Below, one piece after another: positions 1-7,441 of a DNA stretch of 64,000 bases. This DNA comes from a virus, in the IMG/VR virus record IMGVR_UViG_3300047564_001181, positions 1 through 64,000 of that record; one strand, given 5' to 3'. The position numbers and the translations under genes are program-made. The notes under the pieces were generated by a model. The model was not told where the DNA came from. It saw only the letters and a list, made by a program, of their open reading frames with translations, and did not search any database. Within the stretch, counting starts at the first letter, position 1. Every line of letters begins with the position of its first letter.

Positions 1-57
1 ATTTATATATTTAATATATTTATATATATAATATATATATTATATATAATATATATA
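1..57. repeat. AT-only low-complexity tract
   Basis: The first 57 bases are almost entirely alternating A and T. No gene is visible in them. The tract lies just beyond the terminator of the leftmost minus-strand operon, so it may be a spacer or an easily melted region. Confidence 0.7.
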
Positions 58-86
58 AAAAAATCAAGGCTACCCGAAAGTAGCCA
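56..86 (-). terminator. Rho-independent terminator of the left fibre operon
   Basis: A 6-bp stem GGCTAC/GTAGCC (68-73 with 80-85) around a CCGAAA loop is followed, on the minus strand, by a run of six T. It lies 23 bp after the stop of the last minus-strand gene. Confidence 0.85.
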
Positions 87-108
87 AGAAATTGTTATAA
101 AAATGTTA

Positions 109-447
109 TTAAGAAGTTACATCTGCAGTTACTAGGATAGGACCTTTGAGGATTGTTGAAATAACTCCATCATTGTCCATTTGAATATCGTAGTCATAAG
201 TTTTACCGCCACTTAACTTTGCAGACTCTGTAGCAGTTAGAGTACAACGAATAATACCCTGATTTTCGTCAATGATTTGAATTGAAAAAGAAGCAACGGT
301 TGTTGTCTTATTCTTCTCTTTAATCTGACCAGTAAATGTATATGTTTCAGAATCCAGTGTGTAGGCTTCTCCTCCGCTTTCCAAAGTCATCTGAAAAACG
401 AAAGTGTCTCCACGATAGATTCGGAAGGATTTAAAGCCTGGAAGCAT
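109..447 (-). CDS. Fibre-associated beta-rich structural protein, hypothetical
   Basis: 112 aa with no signal peptide or membrane segment. The alternating polar/hydrophobic pattern and the N-terminal phrase IYRGDTFVF resemble the Ig-like N-domain of BppU-type baseplate and fibre proteins, but I cannot assign the family with confidence. It is the last gene before the terminator. Its ATG overlaps the stop of the preceding fibre gene in TAATG, so the two are translationally coupled. A role in the tail appendage is inferred from position only. Confidence 0.6.
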   Translation of the reverse strand: MLPGFKSFRIYRGDTFVFQMTLESGGEAYTLDSETYTFTGQIKEKNKTTTVASFSIQIIDENQGIIRCTLTATESAKLSGGKTYDYDIQMDNDGVISTILKGPILVTADVTS

Positions 448-1910
448 TAGCCAATCACTACCACTCTAATATTTGCAGTGTTAGCGTTTGTTGTAACTGT
501 AATTCGGCTTGTGGATGAGATATCAATATCTGCATCTACTAAGCTACTTCCAACATATGTCTGAACAATAACATCTGTTGTTCCAAGATTATGGTCAACA
601 TTGTAGGCAGTTCCACCAGTTGTTGAAATTGTTTCTGCGTATGTACGAGCAATTGGCTTTTCAGAACCAGCAAGACCAGCGGTCCAGAATTCACTTGTTT
701 CATTCCAAGTGATAGAAGCATTTGTAGCATCTCCACGCTCGATTTCAATACCAGCATTAGCAGAGGGAGTTCCAGTAACATTCTTATTAAGAACGATAAT
801 GTTATCTTCAACTAGAAGTGTAGCAACATCAAGAGTTACTGTATTTCCACTAACTGTTAGGTCGCCATCAATAACAACGCTTCCAGTAAATGTTTTAGCA
901 CCAGCGAATGACTGAGTTGTTGTAGTTACAACACCAGAAGCCGTAGATGAAGCAGATGGGATAGCAACTGGAGTGATATCTGGAGCACCAGAACCTTGCA
1001 TTGTAAGGTCTAATGTAGGACCAGCCGTAGTTCCACCAGTGAATACAATTGTATCTGGATAGTAGTTTGTATCTGTATCGGTGCTGGAAATTGTAATCGC
1101 ACCAGTAGTATGAGATACGCTAGTAGCACCAGAACCTGTAATTGTTACAGAGTCTGTATCACCAGAGCTTGGAACTAAATTGATTGACGCAGTGGTTGTT
1201 CCAGTAGATGTCAAATCATAAGTAGTATTTGTATCGGTTACAGAGTTTGTAATGGTGATTGTTCCTGAAGACTGACCTAGTGTAATACCTGTGCCAGCAG
1301 AAAATGTAACCGTATCAGTTGTTGAATCATTACCAGTCAAACTGATTGTTGGGCTAGTTGTTCCACCAGCAGCCAAATCGTATGTAGTGTTTGTGTCAGT
1401 TCCAGTAATTGTAATTGTGTTTGCGTCTGTCTGGGCAACGCTAACTGCACCTGAACCTGCGAACTTAACATCATCTGTTGTTGAGTCAGAGCCACTTAAA
1501 CGAAGGTTTGCCCCACCTGTTTCGGTAGTTGCACTAACTGCATATGTTGTGTTAGTGTCAGACACTGTGTTGGTAATTGTAATTGTACCAGTAGACTGCG
1601 AGAGCGAAATGCCAGTGCCTGATGAGAAAGTAACCGTATCTGTTGTTGAATCACTGCCAGTAAGTGTGATTGTTGGACTTGAAGTACCACCAGCTGCAAG
1701 GTCATAGGTTGTTCCTGCAACAACATCATCTGTATATGCTAAACTCTTCCATGCCGAACCAGTGTAAACCTTTAATCTTGGAGTTCCACTTGTATTAAAA
1801 TAAACACGACCTGTGGCATTTGTTGGGTCGCTTGAAAAATCTTCGAATACGAATTGTTTAGCCTTATTTAGTCCAAGGTCTAAATCAACCGCAAATAATC
1901 TAGATGCCAT
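447..1910 (-). CDS. Repetitive tail-fibre protein
   Basis: 487 aa. After an N-terminal stretch that ends in a tail-fibre-like phrase (TPRLKVYTGSAWKSL), residues about 65-280 are near-identical units of roughly 45 residues. Each holds TYDLAAGGT, LTGSDSTTDTVTF and GTITITN phrases. This Ser/Thr/Gly-rich beta-repeat is typical of trimeric fibre shafts. The C-terminal part (VDHNLGTTDVIVQTYVG) is a small beta domain common at fibre tips. The repeats probably change in number by recombination. The likely role is host recognition or a side fibre; the receptor is unknown. Confidence 0.8.
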   Translation of the reverse strand: MASRLFAVDLDLGLNKAKQFVFEDFSSDPTNATGRVYFNTSGTPRLKVYTGSAWKSLAYTDDVVAGTTYDLAAGGTSSPTITLTGSDSTTDTVTFSSGTGISLSQSTGTITITNTVSDTNTTYAVSATTETGGANLRLSGSDSTTDDVKFAGSGAVSVAQTDANTITITGTDTNTTYDLAAGGTTSPTISLTGNDSTTDTVTFSAGTGITLGQSSGTITITNSVTDTNTTYDLTSTGTTTASINLVPSSGDTDSVTITGSGATSVSHTTGAITISSTDTDTNYYPDTIVFTGGTTAGPTLDLTMQGSGAPDITPVAIPSASSTASGVVTTTTQSFAGAKTFTGSVVIDGDLTVSGNTVTLDVATLLVEDNIIVLNKNVTGTPSANAGIEIERGDATNASITWNETSEFWTAGLAGSEKPIARTYAETISTTGGTAYNVDHNLGTTDVIVQTYVGSSLVDADIDISSTSRITVTTNANTANIRVVVIG

Positions 1911-1924
1911 TTGTTACCGTCCTT

Positions 1925-2407
1925 TTAGGTGAGATATGCAGTACCAGACAGTGCCACATTCATAACTATTCTAACACTGTTTGTATTTAAATACTGAGTA
2001 TCCGCCTCTATGATTCTATTAGCATTATCCAACACGGTAACATTCGGGAAAAACCCTAAATTATGTGTAATATTCCACTGGGTCGAAGCAGTGCTTTGGG
2101 TATGCACATACTTGACATGATTTACGGGGTCAACATTGATATCTGGGTAGTCAATAACGACATTTCCAGTCTTTCCATTTACCGATAATACCCCTGTCAC
2201 ATTATCGACAACTGACAGTTCTACCTGCAATCCTTCAACTGTTTGTTCTAGTACAACAGTATCCACATTTTGGGTATTATCAATAGTGATATTTGTTTGT
2301 TCAGCCACGGTATTGACATCTACCGAATCGACTTGTGTTACAGGTGAGATTGTAATTTGGTCGATTTCGTCAATAATAGTAATTGCGATAGAGTCTGGAT
2401 TTGGCAT
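1925..2407 (-). CDS. Fibre-tip-like structural protein
   Basis: 160 aa from the ATG at 2407, which lies 7 nt after the stop of the glycosyltransferase gene; an earlier ATG at 2446 would force a 32-nt overlap. The N-terminal 80 residues are Ile/Val/Asp-rich. The C-terminal 60 (phrases HTQSTASTQWNITHNLGFFP and VRIVMN) match the compact C-terminal fold seen in many phage fibres, also found at the end of the 447-1910 product. Probably a second adhesin or a fibre connector. Confidence 0.7.
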   Translation of the reverse strand: MPNPDSIAITIIDEIDQITISPVTQVDSVDVNTVAEQTNITIDNTQNVDTVVLEQTVEGLQVELSVVDNVTGVLSVNGKTGNVVIDYPDINVDPVNHVKYVHTQSTASTQWNITHNLGFFPNVTVLDNANRIIEADTQYLNTNSVRIVMNVALSGTAYLT

Positions 2408-2414
2408 ATCTAAA

Positions 2415-3359
2415 TTATACCACCAAGCGAGCCTCAACAGAGTCAAAATGCTCTGAAATTACCTTTTCCCAGTTATAGTCTTTGTGAACATAATTTGCAT
2501 TTTCGTAATACTCATTTAAGAAAAGCTCAAGGTTTCTAGAAGTATAAATCATTCTATTCTTAAGGCTTTCATAATTAGGCTTAAACATTTTCCCAGGATG
2601 TAAAAGTTGCCATGGGCTATGCCGTATCTCAGAGTCAATTAGTAAGTCATAAGCATATGACTCATAGTCTGCCCAGCCCTTTGTCATAATTACGGGCATA
2701 CCACTAGCCAATGCTTGAAGCGGAATAAGACCAAAGCCCTCTCCCCAGGACGGATAGAGAAGGACATGGTGGTCATACATAATCTGAACTAGCTCATCAT
2801 ACTTGACTGTTTTATTAATAAAAGTAACATTGTCTGCATCCACAGTTGGGATAACTGCATCTTCATATGTTTTGATTGTTAGATGATACTTAGGATTGTT
2901 CCTATAAAGGTCTAGAAAGGCATCTAGAGCCAAGTCCATGCCTTTTCGGTATGCTGGATGCCCAATATGTAAAAACCTCGTCACGCCATCGTAGTGACGC
3001 TTCTGAGGGCTAAACACATTATCCACACCATGTGGAAAAATATAAATTTCTTTATCAAAATACTTAGACATTACATCTTTACAAAAACTATTGGGAACCC
3101 AAAGCTCATCAATCTGAGAAAGTCCATCTTTCCACTTTTCTGGAATCTCTGTAGATTCCCAAGCAGTATATCCAATCTTGTAAGAGTCTGGATTATTAAA
3201 TTTATAGTAAATTGGGTGAGAGAAGGTAAGTTCGATATCAGACGGTCTATCAAGAATAACACTATGCTTGGTTTTAGCTAGGTTAGAGATTAACTTAAGG
3301 GTTACATGCCCATGACCAGTCCAAACGGTTGAGTCTCCGTTGTTAATACTGATTTTCAT
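2415..3359 (-). CDS. GT4-type glycosyltransferase
   Basis: 314 aa. The C-terminal Rossmann half carries FLHIGHPAYRKGMD and, near residues 200-225, YPSWGEGFGLIPLQALASG. This is the GT-B nucleotide-sugar motif, with Gln where the second Glu of EX7E usually sits. The same phrase occurs in the product of 48178-49206, so the two are paralogues. It would transfer a sugar from an NDP-sugar donor. Lying among fibre genes, it may glycosylate virion proteins or modify host surface glycans. The acceptor is unknown. Confidence 0.85.
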   Translation of the reverse strand: MKISINNGDSTVWTGHGHVTLKLISNLAKTKHSVILDRPSDIELTFSHPIYYKFNNPDSYKIGYTAWESTEIPEKWKDGLSQIDELWVPNSFCKDVMSKYFDKEIYIFPHGVDNVFSPQKRHYDGVTRFLHIGHPAYRKGMDLALDAFLDLYRNNPKYHLTIKTYEDAVIPTVDADNVTFINKTVKYDELVQIMYDHHVLLYPSWGEGFGLIPLQALASGMPVIMTKGWADYESYAYDLLIDSEIRHSPWQLLHPGKMFKPNYESLKNRMIYTSRNLELFLNEYYENANYVHKDYNWEKVISEHFDSVEARLVV

Positions 3360-3363
3360 TTAG

Positions 3364-3678
3364 TTACCTTTTACGAGTTAGGTGGTCTTCAATAACCACA
3401 ATACGCTCATGATTGACTTTTTGAAAGTCTTCTATCCTTCTTACAGCGTCTTTAAGTGATGTACCTGAGTTATAGGTTACTTCTTTATGGACTTCATTTA
3501 AGTCCTTTTCAATTCTTTTTACTCTTTCAGCGAATCCTGGCTCTTCTTCAGTTCCAAGCCATTCGTCAAAGAAACGAACGGTCTTACGAACTATTCCAGC
3601 TACCTGCTTAACAAAAATGGCAATGGCGGTAATTGCTACCAATAAACCAGCCACTGCCATGATTGTTTCGTTTGTCAT
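3364..3678 (-). CDS. Small membrane-anchored coiled-coil protein
   Basis: 104 aa. One transmembrane helix spans residues about 6-28 (AVAGLLVAITAIAIFV). A charged segment follows, then a heptad-rich helix (residues 50-104). The architecture resembles DUF2746-like proteins found near lysis genes of actinobacteriophages. On the minus strand a TATAAT lies 10 nt before the ATG, so the transcript would have almost no leader. A role as holin partner is possible but unproven. Confidence 0.65.
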   Translation of the reverse strand: MTNETIMAVAGLLVAITAIAIFVKQVAGIVRKTVRFFDEWLGTEEEPGFAERVKRIEKDLNEVHKEVTYNSGTSLKDAVRRIEDFQKVNHERIVVIEDHLTRKR

Positions 3679-3712
3679 GATAAAGACAATTATACAACAA
3701 TTTGTATTTTAT

Positions 3713-3976
3713 TTACTTAACTATTTTCTTTACAGCTGTTTTCTTTGCAACCTTTTTCGGTGCTTCAAGGACAACTTCAATTTCTGGAGTTGACTTCTTC
3801 AAATTCTTAACAAGTGGACCGACAACTGCTGCGAGTCCTGCGTTAAGCATAACCTTCAATGTTTCGACATCAAATAGGTTCTCAATTGAAAGACCCTTTG
3901 CTGTCCATACTGCAATTGCAGCAACCAAGAAGTGTCGTGCATATGATTCTAGAATTTTTTTATTCTTTTCTGACAT
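3713..3976 (-). CDS. Small membrane protein with Lys-rich tail, holin-like
   Basis: 87 aa. Two hydrophobic stretches (about 14-26 and 42-58: LVAAIAVWTA, MLNAGLAAVVGPLV) are followed by a Lys/Ala/Val-rich tail. Size, topology and the charged end fit a holin-like protein. It is the first gene of the left minus-strand operon. Its start faces thyX across a 65-bp divergent gap, and GAAAGG lies upstream of the ATG as ribosome-binding site. Confidence 0.6.
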   Translation of the reverse strand: MSEKNKKILESYARHFLVAAIAVWTAKGLSIENLFDVETLKVMLNAGLAAVVGPLVKNLKKSTPEIEVVLEAPKKVAKKTAVKKIVK

Positions 3977-4041
3977 TGCTTTTTTGTTTCCTTTCCGCTA
4001 TAATAGCGTCTTGAGTAACTAAGTATAGTAGAAAGATTATT

Positions 4042-4734
4042 ATGATTCAAGTTTTAGACAAAGGTTATGTAAAACTAATTAATAACATGGGTAGCGATTT
4101 AGAGGTTGTAAACGCTGCCAGAGCCTCGTTCGAGAAAGAAAGCTCCGAGCTGACAGAAAGAGATTCTAAATTAATAGACTTCCTCATTCGTGACAAACAC
4201 GACAGTACGCTACGACATTGCGTTATGACCTTCGAGGTCTACGCTCCGCTAATGGTAGCTCGCCAGTGGTATAAACACGCAGTTGCAAGTACACACCTAG
4301 ATGACCAAATGGGTTGGAATGAATCTTCTCGCCGCTATATAACAGAAAATGAAGAGTTCTATTTGCCATTGCCCCAGCATTGGCGTTCGGCGGCGGAGAA
4401 TAAAAAACAAGGTTCTGGGCTACCTGTAGAAACCCTCATCGGTGCTGAATACACGCAAAAGCTTCGACATCTTACAGATGAAGGCTATACAGCCTATAAA
4501 GAAGCATTAGAAGCAGGAATTGCACCTGAACAAGCACGATTGCTGCTTCCTGCATATGCAATGTATGTTCGATGGCGTTGGACTACTTCGCTAAATGGAG
4601 CTTTACACTTTTTGGCATTACGGCTAAAAAATGACTCGCAATATGAGATTAGAGAATATGCAAAAGCGGTGGAGGAATTGATTGCTCCCCATTATCCAGT
4701 AAGTATTAACGCATGGAAGGAATACAGAGTATAA
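4042..4734 (+). CDS. thyX: Flavin-dependent thymidylate synthase ThyX
   Basis: 230 aa. ThyX makes dTMP from dUMP using FAD, NADPH and methylenetetrahydrofolate. Recognisable are LRHCVMTFEV (residues 57-66), RQWYKHAVAS (74-83) and NESSRRY (93-99). In most ThyX proteins the signature is RHR-x7-S; here the site reads KHA, with an insertion before NESSRRY. The position and surroundings leave little doubt about the family, but activity should not be assumed. It is the first gene of the plus-strand arm, followed by a gene whose ATG overlaps its stop (TAATG). A TATAGT at 4024-4029 may be its -10 box. Confidence 0.92.
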   Translation: MIQVLDKGYVKLINNMGSDLEVVNAARASFEKESSELTERDSKLIDFLIRDKHDSTLRHCVMTFEVYAPLMVARQWYKHAVASTHLDDQMGWNESSRRYITENEEFYLPLPQHWRSAAENKKQGSGLPVETLIGAEYTQKLRHLTDEGYTAYKEALEAGIAPEQARLLLPAYAMYVRWRWTTSLNGALHFLALRLKNDSQYEIREYAKAVEELIAPHYPVSINAWKEYRV

Positions 4735-5111
4735 TGGCTAAATATGGTAAAGAAGATGTCTATGTTACAGCATCAGATGGAAATAGAGTATTGAGAGAAA
4801 GACTGTCTGAATATGAGAAGACTATAGCCAATATGCCTAAGTCAGAAGACTTAGACACTACCCCGAAAAATAAGAAAGAAGATATTATGGAAGAAACGAA
4901 TGTTGAAGACAACATTGAGATTTCAAAAGTTCAAGATGATGCTATTGTTATCAACTATATTATGTTAGGTCGAATTTATGACCTTTTATGTGTAATAGGT
5001 GATTCATTAGGTAAAGGTGAAGATATTATGAAGATTATGGATTTACATAAGTCAGGACAACTTATGTCACCACCTCCGATTTTACAGACTATGGAAAATA
5101 ATGAAGACTAG
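4734..5111 (+). CDS. Hypothetical protein, acidic helical
   Basis: 125 aa from the ATG at 4734, which overlaps the thyX stop and has GGAAGGAA upstream. Residues 1-60 are charged and probably flexible; 80-125 form a helical segment (MLGRIYDLLCVIGDSL). No known family recognised. Translational coupling with thyX suggests co-expression. Confidence 0.65.
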   Translation: MAKYGKEDVYVTASDGNRVLRERLSEYEKTIANMPKSEDLDTTPKNKKEDIMEETNVEDNIEISKVQDDAIVINYIMLGRIYDLLCVIGDSLGKGEDIMKIMDLHKSGQLMSPPPILQTMENNED

Positions 5112-5226
5112 ATTCAAACTCTATATCTTTGCTGTTTTAGTTCTGTATTTTGGATTTAGAATGACATCTATGATTATAGATAAGCTACACCTAGACTTTT
5201 CAGATGTAGTACTTACTGAAGACTAA
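5101..5226 (+). CDS. Single-helix membrane microprotein
   Basis: 41 aa. The start overlaps the end of the preceding gene by 11 nt. The hydrophobic helix IFAVLVLYFGF (residues 9-19) follows a basic N-terminus (MKTRFK), giving an expected N-in topology, and the tail is acidic. It is the last gene before the terminator at 5237. Function unknown. Confidence 0.55.
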   Translation: MKTRFKLYIFAVLVLYFGFRMTSMIIDKLHLDFSDVVLTED

Positions 5227-5236
5227 TATATTAATA

Positions 5237-5285
5237 TTTCCCCCAGCCGACATCTTGTCTAACGCTAGGGGAAATTTTTTTATTC
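5237..5285 (+). terminator. Rho-independent terminator after the thyX operon
   Basis: The stem TTTCCCC(C)AGC / GCTAGGGGAAA is followed by T7. It resembles the hairpin at 27906-27930 in sequence (CCCCCAGC/GCTAGGGG). Confidence 0.85.
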
Positions 5286-5536
5286 CCAAGGATAAAAATT
5301 TATTCCCAAAAACTAAAAAATATGTTACTTAGTAGTATATATTATTGTTTATTGGATATTTTATAATTGACAAAAATGTTAATAAAATTTTATCTTGTAT
5401 GATGCGTGTTTTCTGAACTCCTTATCAAAAAATGTAGTGAGCACATCACAAATAGTTCTATTTTGGGACAAAAGGTACATTCGTTATCAAACTGTTATCA
5501 AAGTTGTCCTATTTGTACGCATTTCTAACTTGCAAA
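5282..5536 (+). other. Gene-free regulatory region before the small-gene island
   Basis: No open reading frame of merit. It contains a TTGACA/TATCTT promoter (5367-5396), a degenerate CRP-like dyad (GTGA-N5-TCAC near 5431), two GTTATCAAA copies near 5480-5500, and GGGACAAAA, a phrase that recurs before the promoter at 12946. Confidence 0.6.
5367..5396 (+). promoter_or_regulatory. Sigma-A-type promoter
   Basis: TTGACA at 5367-5372 and TATCTT at 5391-5396 with an 18-bp spacer. It lies about 190 bp before the first island gene, so it would give a long leader or an overlapping transcript. Confidence 0.5.
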
Positions 5537-5558
5537 TGTGAGACCTATCCTGTATCTT
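5537..5558 (+). promoter_or_regulatory. RecA-NDp/PafBC-like promoter 1
   Basis: TGTGAGAC, 8 nt, TATCTT. This is the most divergent left element of the set (G for C at position 4). The ATG of the next gene is 25 nt after the -10 box, preceded by AAAGGAAG. Confidence 0.65.
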
Positions 5559-5583
5559 TGGACACATAAGAAAGGAAGTTTCA

Positions 5584-5730
5584 ATGTTTGAAATGGAACT
5601 ATTAGATGAACTACTAGATGTAGATGTCAATGAATGCTCTGTATGTAATGCCCTCTCTGTTCCTCGTGAATGTAAGTCTTGTGGAATGGATACTTGTGCT
5701 ATCTGTGTTAGTTGCGAATACTGCGACTAA
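5584..5730 (+). CDS. Cys-rich zinc-ribbon microprotein
   Basis: 48 aa. An acidic helix (residues 2-14) is followed by four CxC/CxxC knuckles (CSVC, CKSC, CAIC, CEYC), i.e. eight cysteines, enough for two zinc ions. The ribosome-binding site GAAAGGAAG lies before the ATG. Probably a metal-binding adaptor that docks on a host protein; target unknown. It belongs to a scattered family of Cys-rich products in this island. Confidence 0.65.
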   Translation: MFEMELLDELLDVDVNECSVCNALSVPRECKSCGMDTCAICVSCEYCD

Positions 5731-5752
5731 TGTCAGACCTATCTGCTACACT
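5731..5752 (+). promoter_or_regulatory. RecA-NDp/PafBC-like promoter 2
   Basis: TGTCAGAC, ctatctgc, TACACT. It starts at the base right after the stop of the preceding gene; TGC before the -10 gives an extended -10. Confidence 0.75.
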
Positions 5753-5780
5753 CTCCCTACCTACTAAAGAAAGAAACAAA

Positions 5781-5981
5781 ATGGATAAGCAAATCTGCAC
5801 CCTTGAAATCGTAATTGATAATACGCCTTACTACTATGAGGCTCATTCATACCAGCGTGTTGCCGAAATCTTGCACGGGCAAATTGAAACTCTAAATAAA
5901 CTAAATGAACTTTATCCGCAAACCTATGGTAAAAAGTCAATTGACACTTTCACAATTCACTACTTTCAGGAAGTAAAATAA
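5781..5981 (+). CDS. Hypothetical phage protein
   Basis: 66 aa from ATG 5781 with AAAGAAAGA upstream; a longer reading frame from 5712 would run through the promoter and is rejected. Mixed alpha/beta, with a phrase TLEIVIDNTPYYYEAHS. No family recognised. First gene of a four-gene unit ending at the GC palindrome at 6482. Confidence 0.65.
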   Translation: MDKQICTLEIVIDNTPYYYEAHSYQRVAEILHGQIETLNKLNELYPQTYGKKSIDTFTIHYFQEVK

Positions 5982-6299
5982 TTGTTTGACTTATCTTTCA
6001 TAACTGACCCATTAGCAACTATTGCTCAATGGGTTGGCTATGGTCTAATCGGTATCTTTATTGTTGGCTCACTATTCCTATTAGTTGTTGTGCCTGTAAT
6101 GTTCAAGATGGCAGCCGTATCGTTTGCTCGTGTGTTAGTTGTAGAGACTAGCAATCTACTAAGCAAATCAGGATTAGCAAATCAATTTAGCAATGCTGTT
6201 GATAGTGTTAGCAAGGCAAGCAATGAACTAACAAAGGCAATGCAAAAGCAAAACACTTATCAAGTTATCAAGTTAGATGAGGAGAAGATAAATGCTTGA
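5982..6299 (+). CDS. Membrane protein with long cytoplasmic helix
   Basis: 105 aa, TTG start directly after the previous stop, with AGGAAG at a good distance. A strong transmembrane helix spans residues about 19-42 (YGLIGIFIVGSLFLLVVVPV). The C-terminal half is a polar helix rich in Ser/Asn/Ala (FSNAVDSVSKASNELTKAM). Topology suggests a membrane anchor for an oligomeric coiled coil. Confidence 0.6.
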   Translation: MFDLSFITDPLATIAQWVGYGLIGIFIVGSLFLLVVVPVMFKMAAVSFARVLVVETSNLLSKSGLANQFSNAVDSVSKASNELTKAMQKQNTYQVIKLDEEKINA

Positions 6300-6390
6300 G
6301 ATACTATTCCTAATCATAGGCTTTGCAATGGGACATCTATTTGCAACTAATAAATCATTGACACAAAAACTAAATGAATTAGATAGATAA
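6292..6390 (+). CDS. Single-helix membrane microprotein
   Basis: 32 aa. The start overlaps the preceding gene by 8 nt and has GAGGAGA upstream, an excellent ribosome-binding site. The hydrophobic helix LEILFLIIGFAMGHLF is followed by a short polar tail. Resembles the MEI-type microproteins at 6391, 10720 and 11505. Confidence 0.55.
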   Translation: MLEILFLIIGFAMGHLFATNKSLTQKLNELDR

Positions 6391-6456
6391 ATGGAAATAG
6401 TAATTCTAACAGTGTTAGTTCTATTTGCAATTGCTGTAATGACTAACCATAAGTAA
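6391..6456 (+). CDS. 21-aa MEI-type membrane microprotein
   Basis: Starts at the base after the preceding stop. Sequence begins MEIVILTVLVLFAIA and ends TNHK: one hydrophobic helix and a four-residue polar tail. Near-identical in design and length to the products of 10720-10785 and 11505-11570. All three are last in their unit, with a GC palindrome 25-35 nt further on. Confidence 0.5.
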   Translation: MEIVILTVLVLFAIAVMTNHK

Positions 6457-6481
6457 CACCCGCCCAGGGCGACATGCCCGA

Positions 6482-6495
6482 GCGGGGTCCCCCGC
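6482..6495. repeat. GC palindrome 1
   Basis: GCGGGGTCCCCCGC. It is preceded by a second hairpin, GGGC-GACAT-GCCC (6468-6479), so the element is bipartite. A DnaA-box-like TGTGGATAA follows at 6497. Confidence 0.8.
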
Positions 6496-6496
6496 C

Positions 6497-6505
6497 TGTG
6501 GATAA
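6497..6505 (-). other. Isolated DnaA-box-like site
   Basis: TGTGGATAA, the reverse complement of the consensus TTATCCACA, directly after GC palindrome 1. The same pairing is seen at 8929. Confidence 0.4.
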
Positions 6506-6573
6506 CTCTTGTCAAATCGTGTCCACCATTTGGACGGCGTGTCTTGCTTATTGCGAATACTTTGCAAGTAGTA

Positions 6574-6588
6574 TCTCATTATTTGGAA
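6574..6588. promoter_or_regulatory. Operator-like dyad, copy 1
   Basis: TCTCATTATTTGGAA: imperfect dyad of the form TCTCA-N5-TGRGA shared with 7412, 11722 and 11861. It lies 16 bp before a -35 box. Confidence 0.35.
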
Positions 6589-6603
6589 TAACGGCGTGTC
6601 AAG

Positions 6604-6632
6604 TTGAAATCTATCTCTAAATAGTGTATCTT
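6604..6632 (+). promoter_or_regulatory. Sigma-A-type promoter
   Basis: TTGAAA (6604-6609), 17 bp, TATCTT (6627-6632). The ATG at 6660 follows with GAAAGGAAG. It is the only unit before 11.5 kb in the island whose promoter is of the classic type. Confidence 0.65.
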
Positions 6633-6659
6633 TAGCCATAGATAGAAAGGAAGTTCCAA

Positions 6660-6815
6660 ATGCACGGAAACTCAAAGTTCAAACTCACTCAGCAACTGAT
6701 TGACGCTCAGCGTGGATTAGAAATGCAATTAGAGCGTGACCCTTCAAATGATAGAATGGTTGAATACTACAAGAAAGAAATCTCTCGCCTGACCAAGCGT
6801 GTCTATGGCGTGTAA
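6660..6815 (+). CDS. Small basic helical protein
   Basis: 51 aa, all helix-forming and rich in Lys/Arg/Gln (LTQQLIDAQRGLEMQLERD ... YYKKEISRLTKRV). Good ribosome-binding site GAAAGGAAG. Similar short amphipathic proteins are common in actinobacteriophages. Possibly binds nucleic acid or a host complex. Confidence 0.6.
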   Translation: MHGNSKFKLTQQLIDAQRGLEMQLERDPSNDRMVEYYKKEISRLTKRVYGV

Positions 6816-6837
6816 TGTCAGACCCTTGTGCTACACT
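6816..6837 (+). promoter_or_regulatory. RecA-NDp/PafBC-like promoter 3
   Basis: TGTCAGAC, ccttgtgc, TACACT, starting at the base after the previous stop; ATG 26 nt after the -10. Confidence 0.75.
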
Positions 6838-6863
6838 CTCACCCTAACGAAAGGAAAACTAAG

Positions 6864-7034
6864 ATGAACTTAGAAAAACAAAATCAAATCAAAGACTTAC
6901 TGAAAGTCTGTTATTCAAATGAAAAAGAAATTGTATTAGACGCAAGATTTTTTGGAATGTGTCAGGCTATGCTTACTGATGAGCAAGCAGACACTATGAT
7001 TTCATACATACAAAAATGGATTGAGGAAAAATAA
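6864..7034 (+). CDS. Hypothetical small helical protein
   Basis: 56 aa from ATG 6864 (CGAAAGGAAAAC upstream). Two helices (KQNQIKDLLKVCY; LTDEQADTMISYIQKWI). No family recognised. Followed without a gap by the Cys-rich gene at 7035. Confidence 0.6.
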   Translation: MNLEKQNQIKDLLKVCYSNEKEIVLDARFFGMCQAMLTDEQADTMISYIQKWIEEK

Positions 7035-7190
7035 ATGGGTGCAGTAAAAAATGCTCTAATTGAAATTCTAGAATGTAAATTGTGTTATGGTAAAGGTTAC
7101 TCAGGTTGGGCTAATACCGAAGGTGACTATGAGTTTGAATGGTGCGAATGCAACCCCTACGAGTTTGATGTAAGTGAATGGAGTAACTAA
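7035..7190 (+). CDS. Zinc-ribbon microprotein (DnaJ-like knuckles)
   Basis: 51 aa. CKLCYGKGYSGW and CECNPYEF resemble one CxxCxGxG repeat of DnaJ-type zinc domains. The ATG is right after the preceding stop, and its own stop overlaps the next ATG (TAATG). May imitate a DnaJ/DnaK-type zinc module; that is inference. Confidence 0.55.
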   Translation: MGAVKNALIEILECKLCYGKGYSGWANTEGDYEFEWCECNPYEFDVSEWSN

Positions 7191-7399
7191 TGGGATACAT
7201 AGAAATAATTTCATTTGATGAAAATGGAGTAACTAAAAAAAATCTTAATGAATTAAATTTTGATGAAAGAGTTTCATTAGAGGTTGATGTAGATTTAGCA
7301 TTATCAGGATTTGAAAAAGTGCAACTGCTCTGCGTAAATTGTTTAGTTGAAATTCCTAGTGGCTCAGGATTTTATTGCAAAAAACATTTACCCAAGTAG
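7190..7399 (+). CDS. Hypothetical protein with C-terminal CxxC...CxxH
   Basis: 69 aa. N-terminal 45 residues acidic and mixed; C-terminal CVNC-x12-CKKH would bind one metal. Coupled to the previous gene by TAATG. Last gene of its unit; an operator-like dyad and GC palindrome 2 follow. Confidence 0.6.
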   Translation: MGYIEIISFDENGVTKKNLNELNFDERVSLEVDVDLALSGFEKVQLLCVNCLVEIPSGSGFYCKKHLPK

Positions 7400-7411
7400 T
7401 GAGATGAGCTG

Positions 7412-7426
7412 TCTCACCATTTGAAA
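7412..7426. promoter_or_regulatory. Operator-like dyad, copy 2
   Basis: TCTCACCATTTGAAA, abutting GC palindrome 2. Confidence 0.3.
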
Positions 7427-7438
7427 CGGGGGACCCCG
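7427..7438. repeat. GC palindrome 2
   Basis: CGGGG-GA-CCCCG, followed after 3 nt by the CRP-like site at 7442. Confidence 0.75.
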
Positions 7439-7441
7439 CCG

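Noticed and set aside
447-1910. Repeats in the fibre gene as a DNA repeat element
   Set aside because: They keep frame and encode a protein repeat, so they are part of the fibre shaft.
5431-5444. GTGAGCACATCAC as a sixth CRP-like site
   Set aside because: The spacer between half-sites is 5 nt rather than 6, so it is kept only as a degenerate candidate.
5731-5752. TGTCAG as an ordinary -35 box
   Set aside because: The distance to the -10 is 10 bp in all copies, far too short for a -35/-10 pair; the fixed 8-mer plus 8-nt geometry fits the RecA-NDp class better.
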